From Mycogone perniciosa (taxonomy: Eukaryota > Ascomycota > Sordariomycetes > Hypocreales > Hypocreaceae), in assembly GCA_025331125.1 (NCBI GenBank), contig JAOALB010000023.1, forward strand, positions 1 through 39,628: a DNA stretch of 39,628 nt. Reading direction: 5' to 3'. This document shows positions 10,377 through 21,115 of the stretch, piece by piece; position 1 is the stretch's first letter; every line of letters begins with the position of its first letter. The notes beneath the pieces are model-generated. The model saw only the letters and a program-made list of their open reading frames with translations. It was not told the origin of the DNA and did not search any database. Position numbers and translations under genes: made by a program.

Positions 10377-11445
10377 ATGTCTGGCGCCGCAGTAACTCTA
10401 CTTTCAGCCCTCATCCTAGTGCTTGTTGTCTGATTGTTAGCTAGGACCGCGAGGCCGTCTTCCCTACCCGGCAGTCGCTGGGTCTCATGAAGGCCAAACT
10501 CAAGGGAGCCGAGACAGGCCACAGCTTATTGAAGAAAAAGAGTGAGGCCCTGACCAAGTGAGGAACCCCGATACAAAATTACAATACATTAGTGATTGAC
10601 CGACTATATTGCAGACGGTTCCGAGGTTAGTTTGCTATCTCTTGCGTGATGAATTCCTCGTCCATATCAGCCAATTGACGTGGCACCCCAACAGAGATTA
10701 CTCGAAGAATTGACGAGGCCAAGCGAAAGATGGGTCGTGTGATGCAAATCGCTGCTTTCTCTCTTGCAGAAGTCACATACGCAGTTGGCGGCGACATCGG
10801 ATACCAGGTGCAAGAGTCGGCCAAATCCGCTCGATTTCGAATCCGTACAAAGCAGGATAATGTCTCGGGAGTGCTTCTCCCAGCATTCGAGAGCTATCTG
10901 ACAGAAGGAAACAATGACTTTGGATTAACTGGCCTTGGGAAAGGTGGGCAACAGGTCCAGCGATGCAGAGAGACATACGCCCGTGCTGTCGAGGCTTTAG
11001 TCGAGCTGGCGAGCCTGCAGACTGCTTTTGTGATACTGGATGAGGTTATCAAAGTGGTTAACCGACGAGGTTTGCGGTACCGAATAGTGCCCAATTACAC
11101 AAGCGAAGCTAACTTGCGATAGTAAACGCCATTGAGCACGTTATTATACCACGAACAGAAAACACTATAAAGTATATCAACTCCGAGTTGGACGAGCTTG
11201 ATCGTGAGGAGTTCTATAGACTGAAGAAGGCAAGAGATCACAGACTCGATCAATTCCTCGTTATATAAATCCTAACTAACTTGGTGGAATAGGTTGCGAA
11301 CAAAAAGCAGCGGGATAACGCGGCAGCCGACGCTGAGATGAAGGCAAAACGAGAGGCAAGAGCACAGGAGGGTGATGTTGGAAGACAAGAATCCGGCCCC
11401 ACAGACATCTTGGCTGCTGAAGATGATGACGAAGTTATCTTCTAA
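10377..11445 (+). CDS. VMA8: V-type proton ATPase subunit D
   Basis: Six exons: 10377..10391, 10445..10557, 10615..10625, 10695..11069, 11123..11229 and 11293..11445, 774 nt for 257 residues. Subunit D forms the central rotor shaft of the V1 sector and couples ATP hydrolysis to proton pumping at the vacuole. The start MSGAADREAVFPTRQS, the KRFREITRRIDEAKRKMGR core helix and VVNRRVNAIEHVIIPR are diagnostic. The rest is long alpha-helical coiled coil, ending in an acidic DDDEVIF tail. Two gene-structure oddities are certain from the protein: exon 3 is only 11 nt, and the last intron (11230..11292) begins GC instead of GT. Exon 1 is just five codons. The gene converges on the snRNP gene, 144 bp apart. 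Confidence 0.96.
10615..10625 (+). other. VMA8: 11-nt micro-exon of VMA8
   Basis: ACGGTTCCGAG, flanked by GCAG on the left and GTTAGT on the right, encodes the middle of K-R-F-R-E. Without it the reading frame and the conserved TKRFREITRR segment are lost. Automatic gene callers often miss exons this short. Confidence 0.9.
11230..11292 (+). other. VMA8: GC-AG intron of VMA8
   Basis: The 63-bp intron starts AAG|GCAAGA and ends GAATAG, with TAACTAAC as branch region. Splicing joins LKK to VANKKQRDN as expected for the family. No GT in the area gives the same join, so a GC donor is the simplest reading. Confidence 0.88.
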
Positions 11446-11589
11446 GTCCTACTGAAAGAACGCCCGTAATTTGGTCCAATCCCCCTACCTTCAAAATCAA
11501 ATCACACTACATTAACCTCATTGCTGCACGATATCTTAGCCAGTCGCCCCATATCCACTCCACACCTGTAACAATTAACATGATTGTTG

Positions 11590-12431
11590 CTATTGACGTT
11601 GGTACGTGACCTTGATTGGCTTATCGCCCAGTGTCATTCCGGCGGTGTTTTCCTTGGCTGTAATAGCGCCTTGCTCGTTCTCGTATTCCACGAAGGCGAT
11701 TCCACGTCGACCGGGAACCAATCTGATTTCGCGGAATCCTTCAAATTGTCCGAAGATGGCTGTGAGCCCGTCCACATCGTACTCATCTGGAAGATTCTGA
11801 AGAAAGAGGATCTTGTTTGGTGGTAGATATTCATCCGGTACAACCGCAGATGATGTCACACCAGTTGATTTCAAGCCCGAGGGTCGAGTGACCTTCGATA
11901 ATCGACTTTCAGATCCCACAACAGGGCCCCTCTTGAGTTGTCTCTGTTCATCTGCGGCCTCAAGCGCCTTTCGCTTGTCTATAAATGGCGATTTATTAGT
12001 TAATTGCTGTGGAAAACCGTCTTTGTTACTTACCTTTTTCTGCCTGTCGATGTCGTTTGTGAGCGTCGAATTCCTCGTTGTTGCAATTCATCTCCACGGA
12101 TTTGTCGCTTTTTGTCCGAGCCATTGCAATTTTCATAGGCTTCCCAAAGAGCTCGAATCCCTGCACTTCTTCGATAGCTTCATGGGCGGCTTCCGGGCGG
12201 TCGAAGACAATAAAAGCTTGGCCTTTAGCCTTGACATTTCTCTTGGCCACAACATCCACCACATTGCCAAACTCAGAGAAGACGGTCTTCAGGGCCTCTA
12301 CAAGCACATCAGGCTTCACCCGTTCCTCCAGGTTTTGAACATAGACACTGTAAAAAGTGTCAGCTCCTTCTGTCACATTACGTGTCGGGGTGCAATGACA
12401 CGCACGTGGATATGGGCAGTTCAGTAGCCAT
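11590..12431 (-). CDS. U1A/U2B''-type snRNP protein, two RRM domains
   Basis: Three exons: 12406..12431, 12034..12347 and 11590..11978, 729 nt for 242 residues. RRM1 has RNP2 VYVQNL (10-15) and RNP1 KGQAFIVF (50-57). RRM2 has RNP2 ILFLQNL (from 170) and RNP1 RGIAFVEY (205-212). A basic/acidic linker joins them. This two-RRM layout is that of the U1A / U2B'' family, which binds stem-loops of U1 or U2 snRNA; which snRNA cannot be told from sequence. The 26-nt first exon is set by the clean join giving IST-VYVQNLEERVK, with a GTGCGT donor and a TTTTTACAG acceptor. Introns are 12348..12405 and 11979..12033. It is the second spliceosomal gene in the window, but nothing suggests co-regulation with SYF1. 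Confidence 0.93.
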
Positions 12432-14074
12432 GATGATCAGTTGATGCTGATGAAAGAAACAAGAAGAATAACCACGGGTGAGTTTAACTCTTGCAAGTTT
12501 GTGTTACTGAGTACGAAGGATTCCCTGCGACGCGGCTACCTATCTAACAGATGTATGCACCTAAATTGTGATTACATAAACACACATACTCTGCTTACCC
12601 CTGTAAAAATAAATTGGTACTACTAGTACGGAGTAGTACTTCGTACTCTATCTGTACTTACGAAGTACTCTGTATAGGTACTAGGTACTCTACTCTGTAT
12701 AATCGTACTACTAAGGTAGTCAAGCGCCAAAATAGCGGGGTTTAGCTTAGCACGTGTGGACCTCCAAAGTTCTGCGGCCTGCCTCTGAGCCACATAGGCC
12801 TTTACATAGTTTCCATCGTCTGCCGTTTTTCACTGTTGATTTATGGCCCCTCACAATATATTCTCGGCTTACTAAGAACTGCGGCACGATGCCAGCCACA
12901 AGCGACTGCTCAAGTTACTCCTCTGCGTCCGATCCTCAGAGTACATATTACAGGCCATGCGATAATGTTGAAGGGAGAGGCCCCCTTGTGTGGCGCTGAC
13001 TCTACCATTTTCATGAGGAAGCGACTCTTGTTGGATGGACAAGATCGATGTTATTGGCCTGCCCGCTGGCATGGATCATCGCATGGCGGCACAGGTGGCT
13101 GGAAATCAAGCAATCAAACCTTCAGCCTTACATCGGCAGGCCGAGCAAAAAGTGGACAGGTAGCCGCGGCGAGGGAACGTATCTGCATTCCTGTCGTGCT
13201 GACGATCTCACGGCCGATTCCCTTGCCATTCGGCAATATGTGGGTCTACGTTCCGGCCCGGCCCCCTCTCACTCGCATGAGCTGGCTCAAGCGGCTGCAC
13301 CTGTGACCCGGCTACTTTTCCGCAGTTCCGTCTTTAAGTGACAACGAAGGAAATGACCGACTCCTCTCAAAGACCCGCAGGTTTATGTGGGCTACATCTT
13401 AACACCACTCTTGCCTTGACGATAGTTCAAGGCATGATTCCTCTGTTAAGACTCAGGGAGAACGATCAACGGTTCGGTATGAAGCTGACGATTACACAAC
13501 GGTATGATCTTAGATTTCTGGTGGACCACATGGGGCGATCATGAGCTTGATTCTAGACATGTCTCATAATCATTACGCAACTTTGGACCAGCATCCATAA
13601 CTCAGTGTCATTCATCCGTGGTTGCAAACTTGTGATGCTACGATATCTCTTCATGGAACAATTATCATGGAGACCGGGATCGGCGCTTTTACTAGTCCTT
13701 ATTGCACGATTGGCTTGAAGTTATGGCAATCAGGCGAGACGTTCCACATCCCATTCTTTCGCCTGGCGATGTCGGGCGATCAAATCGCAAGAGGGGTAAT
13801 GCCTCCGTCTTGCAACTGGCATGTGTTTTGTTGTCAAAGGCCATCCTGTGTCGATCATTAATCGATCGGACCCCCTTGGGTAAAAACATGTTTTCTACTA
13901 TCACCAGGAGCACTCCATCACTTATATCTTAAATGACATGGGATGTCTCCCCTAAGGTTGCCTGACATGCCTCACCTACAGTACCGTTGGCGGCAAGACT
14001 TCATCGAAGTGTTCATAGTTGTATAACAAAGCCACCAGAAAATTCTCTCTGTCGTTTGCGAAGCTTCATCTGGG
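12432..14074. other. Divergent intergenic region, snRNP gene / synthetase gene
   Basis: 1.64 kb between two divergent starts, with promoters of both expected at the ends. Bases 12612-12715 are a dense run of TAC/GTA words with one exact TACGGAGTA (12627-12635). Several open frames of up to 156 codons exist on the plus strand at about 12836-13306, but they lack splice partners, recognisable domains and sensible composition, so I do not call them. The long upstream region may hold regulatory DNA for the synthetase gene. Confidence 0.5.
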
Positions 14075-17000
14075 ATGGCATCGCAAACACGCTGTCAAGG
14101 GCTTGGGGCCCTACTTCAACGCCTTTGCGACGTACCATCCTCGGAAATGAAAGAAACCAGTCAGTTTCAGAGTATACGAGAGATGAATATTGAGAAGGAG
14201 CAAATCTTGGCATCGATACCCAGCACTTCCTATCCTTCGAACCGACCACTTGGTCTTCTGCATCTTCTATTGACGGAGATTTCTGGACCATGGCCGACCC
14301 TGTCTCTCATCAAGTGCTATGCGCGGCTTTCTAAATTGCTCCCAGAGGATGCCAAAACCAACCCACATGGTGATTCAGCTCAAGTATCTCAAGTCGTATC
14401 TGAGCTGGTGAAGAATTCTTACAGCTCCTTTGTGGATTTCATCGACTGTCAACCACGACCGGCTTTACGATCAGCAACCCCTAACAACTACATTACTCAT
14501 AGAGGGTTACACGAGTTTGTTACGAGTTTCCAGCTGCCAGCAAAGAGCTCCGAACAAAAACCTGTTGTCGCAATAGCTTTGCCAAACGGTCCACTCCTTG
14601 CAGCAACTTGCATAGCGGTAGCAACTTATTACATTGCTGCGCCGATTAACCCAGCCGCTGGGCCAGGGCAATTTCGGGCGGATGTCACACAAGCCGGTGC
14701 GCAGTTCATTCTAACCACAACAGATGACGCTTGGAGGCTGGGTCTGATGGAACCCTGGGTTACCGAGTTAGATATCCAGGTCTGCCTGGTGGATTGGAAG
14801 AATAATGACGATATATGCATTCGAACTCTCGATGGTACAATACTACCATCCGCAGATGCAAACCGGCAACCAAACAAGGCGGATGACTTCGCTTTGATTC
14901 TTTTCACAAGCGGCACTTCCGGAACAAAGAAGGTTGTCCCTTTAACTATGCACTCTATCATAGCCGGAATTGCCTTCGTCGTGGAATCTTGGGGCTTAAC
15001 TTCAGCCGACATATGCCTGAACATGATGCCTCTCTATCATGTGTAAGTCGAAATGCAATCCACTATGAGACAGTCTAACTTACGTGTAAAGCGGTGGCCT
15101 GGTGAGAAATATCTTCGCACCAATATTTTCTGGGGGATCAACTGTCTGTTGCTCTGCCTTCGACCCGAGTTTGTTCTGGGACGTTGTTCAAGATATCCAA
15201 CCGACTTGGTATTACGCATCCCCTTCAATGCATTCAGTCATTTTAGCCGAAGCTTCGGCGAGGCCACAGGCCCTCCAGAGGAGTCAGATCAGACTGGCAT
15301 GTAACGCTGCAGGAGGTCTATTACCGTCATTAGCATGCCAGCTGCGTGACACGTTCAATTGCGTCGTACTCCCCAGTTATGGGATGACAGAGTGAGAGCA
15401 ATGAGTCGTCTACCATAGTTCTGAACGAAGCTAACAGAACGCTCTAGGTGCATGCCCATCTCAACGCCTCCCATAGGCTATCAGCTGGATCGAGAGGGAA
15501 CATCAGGTATTAGTACTGGCCCAGAGCTGTCAATACTAAGCTGGTCAGATGTAACAATTCCCACGGGCTCTGTGGGGAGAATTTGCGTCCGTGGCGAACC
15601 CGTATTTCCGGGGTATCTGAAGCCCAATGGAACTTTGGACAAGTCTCCATTCAGTGCGGGCGGCTGGTTTGACACTGGCGACCTTGGGTATATGGATAAA
15701 GACGGCTACCTGTACATCACTGGAAGAAGCAAAGAGGTGATCAACAGGGGCGGTGAGTTGATCTCGCCATTCGAAGTTGAAAACGCTATCATCTCCTCGG
15801 CCATGTCCGCAACGTCTCCCATCAGTGGACGGGTTAGCCAGGCCCTCGCATTCTCTGTATCCCACAACGTCCTGCAAGAGGTTGTTGCGGTTGCTCTTGT
15901 TACACCAGCGGGTGTTCCAAGAGTGGATATTAAAACGCTCCACAGAGCCCTGCGATCGTCCCTGCAACAAGTGAAATGGCCGGTCTTCATCACATACATG
16001 GATGATCTTCCGAAGAAAAACAACAAGGTTCTGCGGATCAAACTTGGGGAGAGGCTGGGAATTGAAGAACTTACTGACGATATTCCCTATCTATCAAGAC
16101 ATTTGCAAGCGACCTGCCCCCCCGCTGACACCGATATCTCTGTCCTGATCCCATCTTCACCTTGTTCAGTCGATCATACTGCTTTGTCGAATTGCCTAGA
16201 TGCAGTGATTCCTGTCAATTTCGGATATCACTGCCGAGAGCGACGGATCGATGGTGCCATGGAGGCATTCATTGCGCCCACAGAGTCCGGAATCAATGTA
16301 CTGGAAGTTCGGTGGGTCGATACATTGAGGAAACACATGTCCAAATCCCTTCATAACTACATGATTCCCGAACACATACATTTGATGCCGAATCCACTTC
16401 CCCGTGATGAATGTGGACGCATAGAAGATGTGGCACTGGACCAATCATTAGATGAGCTGGCTGGATCATCTTTAGAGAAGCTAGGGGTGTCTACGGAAGG
16501 GATGGTTACCAAAACGTTCGCTGATATCCTATCACGTTCAGCTAATGATATTCCCCGCGACATCGATTTTTTCAGCTTGGGGGGGGATTCGCTCAGAGCA
16601 GGTCGCCTTATATCATCCTTACGTTCAAAATTCAACGTTCAGATACCCATCGGCATTGTTTTCAACCAAGGTACCATCACCGCTATTGCAGCACATATCG
16701 ACAAATTAGCAGAATCCACCCCTGTCGATGACCATGAAGATGACATCATTGGCTGCGATGAGACTTGCAGTTCAACAAACCCAGTGCTCATGCTCCTTCA
16801 GCTAATCCCTTTAGTCGTCATCTACCCGATGCGGCGTGCTTTCCAGTGGACAGCCTTCATCGTGGCTCTGAGTTACACGCAACTTTGGCCAACAAACGGA
16901 CACGTACTTGGGCGGCTACTCAATGTTACCCTCTCTATCCTACTTTCAAGAGTCGTCGTAAGATGCATTGCGCCTCTCTTTGTCATTGCCACGAAATGGC

Positions 17001-19201
17001 TGGTCATTGGTCGTTACCGTGAAGGGCTGTATCCTATGTGGGGAGTATATCACACACGCTGGTGGATGGTACAGAAGATAGAGAGCATCTGTGGCAAGGG
17101 AATTTTCAACATGAATGACACCACAAGGCGGCTGTACTATCAACTTATGGGAGCAAAGATTGGCAAGAATGTCAAACTCTCTGGCGCAGCTCTTGGGGAA
17201 TGGGATCTTCTGGATATTCGAGATGGCGCCATCCTCACACGTTGCATTTGCCGACCGTTCACGGTGGAGGGAAACACAACGATGTACTTGGGCCGTATTG
17301 TTATTGGGGAAAACAGTTCAGTTGGACTATCGTCCATCGTCGCCCCTGGATCGGAAATTCCTGCCAATACTTACATCGGACCTAATTCATCTAGTTGGGA
17401 GGTAGAGGACGCTGACGAAGAGAATCGTGACCTTGATCTCAGCAGGGTGCCAAAACCACATTGGCTACTCACTTGCCTCCTGACGATCCCCCTTGTGTTT
17501 TTGCAATGGATATTATCATTGCTTCCATGGATTGGGGGCCTTCTCGGTATGGTCCTCGATCAACCTGTGGACAATGATTCGCCACTTAGAGACATTCTCG
17601 ATTGGTTTACGGAAGCTGAACGCGTTGGGTACCACTACCTTGCTCTGGTGCTACGTTGCTTCCTTAGTCCATTCATCTTCTTTGCATTCACCGTTCTCGT
17701 CAAGGTTGCGTTGGATGGCATGTTCGGAAAGCTGGGCTCCTATCCTGCGAAAAGTCAAGGCGCCATTGCTACTTGGAGAGCAGCGTTGATAAAGACATTG
17801 CTGCCTGTCCCGCGTTTACATGAGATGACAACCATGTTCGGCCAGCATTATGAGGCAACATCAGTGGCAATCCGTATGCTCGGAGGTAGAATCGGTAAGC
17901 GAGTTTACTGGCCAGGAACGGGCCCGAGCATTGGCGACTATCACCTCTTGGATATAGGAAATGATGTGGTTTTCGGCTCCCGAGCTCATCTTGTCACATC
18001 GGATGGAACAGGTTCCGAAAAAATCACGATTAGAGATCATGCCATGATCGCAGATCGGGTATGTCTTCTCCCTGGTGTCACAATTAGTGAGCACACAACG
18101 ATGGGGTCTGGTGCTTTGGCACGCAGAGAGGGGACGTATCCCGCGGGCGCAACTTTTGTCGGCTCCAAAGGCCGCGATTCTATTCACCTATCAACTGGCA
18201 ATAAAACGCTACAGGAAAAGCACAAAGCTGGAGGACAGATTCGTCACATGAGTAGCGATGACACTCTCGCTGAGTCCCGACATTCCAAAAGAGGGCAAAA
18301 CAAAAAGAGCTACCGCCAACCTGAAGACCCCTTTACGACTTCTGACAGCGATACGGACAACAACGGTGATGATCTCTTCAAGGCGGACAGCATTTCGCCC
18401 TTTGGACGTGCATTCTACCTTAAGCTTGCACCATATCGTATCTTGGGGCCCTTTGCCATATTCTGCTACTCTTCATTTATCACAGTCTTTACTGCCTTCT
18501 ATTGGAATGTCACAAGTATCTCATCAATCCAGCTCGTGGACTACATCTTGAACCGACTTGTTTCCCGCGACACCAACTTATGGTTAGATGTCGCAATAAT
18601 TTACCTGTTATCCTGGGCTATAGTTGCGATTCTTACTACCTTTCAGGCTCTCCTGGCCTTGCTCATTGTCATTGCTGCCAAATGGGCTCTTTTGGGGCAT
18701 CGAATGCCTGGTAACTACGACTGGGATAAATCGCCGTATTGCCAACGGTGGCAGTTGTTTCTTTGCATCGAGAGGCTTCGGCGGCATTGTTACCGCGGGC
18801 AGGGTATTCTTGGTCTTCTCACGGGCACGAGCTGGATTGTCTTTTACTTCAGAGCACTTGGAGCAAAGATTGGGAAGGACTGTGCCCTGTTCGCCAATGG
18901 TAGCCCTGCCCTGATGTTTACAGAGCCTGATTTGATCACACTTGGGGACCGGGTGGCGATTGACGATGCCAGTGTGGTGGCGCATATCAATACACGAGGA
19001 AAGTTCGACCTAAACAGATTGGAGATTGGAGACAGGTGCGTGATGCGCACAGGCAGCAGGTTGCTGAGTGGCGCTACTATGAAGAATGATAGTTGTCTTC
19101 TTGAGCACACTTTGATCATGGGGGGCGATGTCGTCGAGGATAGGTGGACCATGCAGGGCTGGCCAGCGGAAAGGTTTTCCGGACAGCGTGTGAGGGCATG
19201 A
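14075..19201 (+). CDS. Pls/poly-amino-acid-synthetase-like protein: adenylation - carrier - 3x(2 TM + hexapeptide domain)
   Basis: Three exons, 14075..15042, 15092..15391 and 15448..19201, 5,022 nt for 1,673 residues. Adenylation domain (about 110-640): TSGTSGTKK (278-286), PLYHVGGL (319-326), YGMTE (419-423), WFDTGD (496-501), GRSKEVINRGGE (515-526) and catalytic Lys616 in NNKVLR. A second, degenerate adenylation-like C-terminal segment follows (about 665-765). The carrier domain has FFSLGGDSL with phosphopantetheine Ser804. Then come membrane pairs at about 869-944, 1094-1184 and 1418-1504, each followed by a left-handed beta-helix (hexapeptide) domain: 980-1074, 1194-1330 and 1550-1673. 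A charged disordered linker lies at about 1340-1408. This order matches epsilon-poly-L-lysine synthetase (Pls) and fungal relatives, in which the membrane/hexapeptide part is thought to couple successive residues. The substrate here is unknown. The N-terminus is uncertain; Met at 14183 is an alternative. No tailoring genes flank it. Confidence 0.9.
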
Positions 19202-19961
19202 GGAAGTGTTGGACCAAACGATGATATGAGGTTATTGCCAATGCAGGATGCTTGAATTTGGTACTGGTACGTGTATGCGGTGATGTCTCTGTATGTATGA
19301 GGGATTACCCGGATATAGACTAGAATGGCTGCTTACTATATATAGCGATAGTAAACAGCTCTCTTCTCAACCCAGATGCGTTGTGTGATAGCGACTGTTC
19401 TGTAAGTACGGAGTATAACCGCATCATTTCATCGCCGGTTGAGCAATAGCGAGGCCCTGGCCAATCGTGAGTCGTGACATCCTAACTGCTGCAATGTGTT
19501 GAATGATATTCTGGTCAAATTGGTAAAACGTTTGTTCTACTGTTCTACTCAACATGCTTCTGGCAAGATTGAGCCATGTTCTTCTTTTTCGCACATCAGC
19601 CAGACAGTGGGAGTAGTGGTACTCCGTACATGGTTTTCATAGCCAATGTTCACTGACACGGAATCCTACTGAACAGAGGTGCTTCTAAAAAAATAATTTC
19701 GAATCACATACTCCGTACTATTGGTTAAGCTTATACTAATAGTGGTAGGTGCGTATGCGGCTGAACCAGGCATACGAATGGACGCGTAGCACATATTACG
19801 AAGCACTCCGTATATAACTTACACCATGCTTCGTCTGGTAAAATGCCAAAATCCTTGTCGCTGTGAATCCATGATTTAGTTCTGACAATTTGATCCTTTT
19901 CTCATCCTACATAGCCCCCTGCCATTTCCCCCAGGATCTCCTGCCAATCTTGAAATATGCC
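19202..19961. other. Intergenic between synthetase and conserved unknown gene
   Basis: 760 bp of non-coding DNA holding the synthetase 3' UTR and the promoter of the downstream plus-strand gene. It is the densest area for the short palindromic word: exact copies at 19407-19415, 19620-19628 and 19709-19717, and a near copy at 19803-19811. TATATAA at 19811-19817 could be a TATA box for the next gene, 145 bp before its preferred ATG. Confidence 0.5.
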
Positions 19962-20960
19962 ATGGAGAAGACAACACCAATATCTGAACCTCTTGCACAA
20001 GGGCCGACAACAGACACCAACCTGGAGGAACGTGTAGTTACAACTCCCCCGCCATACTCAGGTCCAACAGTCGCTGCGCCGGCGAATGATAACACTACAG
20101 CAGCGGGTGCACCGAAGGGCCCCCCACGCTACCCTGGGCTGCCGAGACTCGATTACAGGCTCTACTCGCCACCTCTCTTCAAGTTATCGACTGACTCAAC
20201 CACGCTGTTATCAAAGGCAGAGTACTTGTCGAACAATACAGCTGCCCTTGTGTCGCTCATTCGGGCGCAGTCGTCAGTGCCACCCAAGCCGCAGATCCAG
20301 GTCCGAGGTACTCGAGGAAGGCGTATCGATTTTGATATCCGTCTCAATTTAATGAACCTGCTTGTACCGGACGATGATCGGCAACGTATGGATTATATCC
20401 GCTGTGTTGGTAATGGTGAGGTTGCATATCGAGGCGGTGTTCGACCAGACCTACTACCAGAGGTTGGTGATGGTGGGCTGGAGGAATGGTGTCGCCGTTA
20501 CGTGGAAGATACAGCCACAGTCAAGTCATTCGCATTGGACCGCGTAGTAGCCAACCTGGACGTTGGCTGGATCGAGGGTCAACTCCGAAGCTTGGTGGCT
20601 GCCCTCAACTATCGTGGAGTTGTGGATGTTAACTTCACGGTTACACACAGCCGGGTACTGGTTCAAAATCCAGATAAAGTCAATCAATTCTTTACAAATG
20701 TTACAAGTCTCTTCTCCGGGAAGAACAAGTACGAAGTCGTCAAAGCTGTCTGGCCATTCGCAAATACAAGAAGTAATGAAGCTGGCCGCCGATGCATGGT
20801 CCAAAGCGAGGATATTTGGTGGCGGGAATGGAAAGATCCTATTAGATTTGCCATCTTCCAAAAGCGACAGGGCTGGGTTACAGTGGAGGATAAGTTAGAG
20901 GCGGTTATGGAAGGAAAGGGCAACTCGACTGATGGTATTGACTGGGGACCAGAGGGATAA
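19962..20960 (+). CDS. Conserved ascomycete protein of unknown function
   Basis: An uninterrupted frame of 999 nt for 332 residues from the ATG at 19962, which sits in a good GCCATGG context. An in-frame ATG at 19890 would add 24 residues. Residues 1-65 are Pro/Thr/Ala-rich and probably disordered. From about 70 on, the protein looks globular and conserved: a YPGLPRLDYRLYSPP block, an RGTRGRRIDFDIRLNLMNLL block, a GGLEEWCRRYVED block and a C-terminal WWREWKDPIRFAI / GWVTVEDKLEA block. I recognise the general look of a widespread filamentous-fungus hypothetical protein, but I know no assigned reaction. There is no signal peptide or membrane segment. It is the last intact gene before the AT-rich block, only about 30 bp from its edge, yet shows no frame damage. 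Confidence 0.82.
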   Translation: MEKTTPISEPLAQGPTTDTNLEERVVTTPPPYSGPTVAAPANDNTTAAGAPKGPPRYPGLPRLDYRLYSPPLFKLSTDSTTLLSKAEYLSNNTAALVSLIRAQSSVPPKPQIQVRGTRGRRIDFDIRLNLMNLLVPDDDRQRMDYIRCVGNGEVAYRGGVRPDLLPEVGDGGLEEWCRRYVEDTATVKSFALDRVVANLDVGWIEGQLRSLVAALNYRGVVDVNFTVTHSRVLVQNPDKVNQFFTNVTSLFSGKNKYEVVKAVWPFANTRSNEAGRRCMVQSEDIWWREWKDPIRFAIFQKRQGWVTVEDKLEAVMEGKGNSTDGIDWGPEG

Positions 20961-20992
20961 AGGCATCTTTTAATGTATAATTTAAATAATAA

Positions 20993-21115
20993 TTGGCACG
21001 GACGTGCCTGGCAATAGCGTGAGCTGTTGCCACTCTGTGGTCGATGACGACAGACGAGATAGCTTTTCGCAGCCCTTACTCTTAGCTAGCTTCTGCATAC
21101 ACAGTAATAATAATG
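20993..21115 (+). repeat. Dispersed repeat R1, copy 1 (double hairpin)
   Basis: Two adjacent hairpins: GGCACGGACGTGCC (20995-21008) and GGCAATAGC..GCTGTTGCC (21010-21031), followed by about 80 bp with GATAGC and TAGCTTCTGCATAC words. The same order recurs at 36656 and, more decayed, near 30350. It marks the exact edge between gene block and AT-rich block, so it may be the end of a transposon. The family is not recognised. Confidence 0.75.

Noticed and set aside
12836..13306. 156-codon plus-strand open frame upstream of the synthetase
   Set aside because: No domain, no codon pattern or splice partner, and it overlaps other open frames of similar length. Taken as chance in a promoter region.
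14075..20960. Secondary-metabolite gene cluster around the synthetase
   Set aside because: Neighbours are housekeeping or unknown genes. No transporter, regulator, oxidase or transferase typical of a cluster is present on either side within the window.
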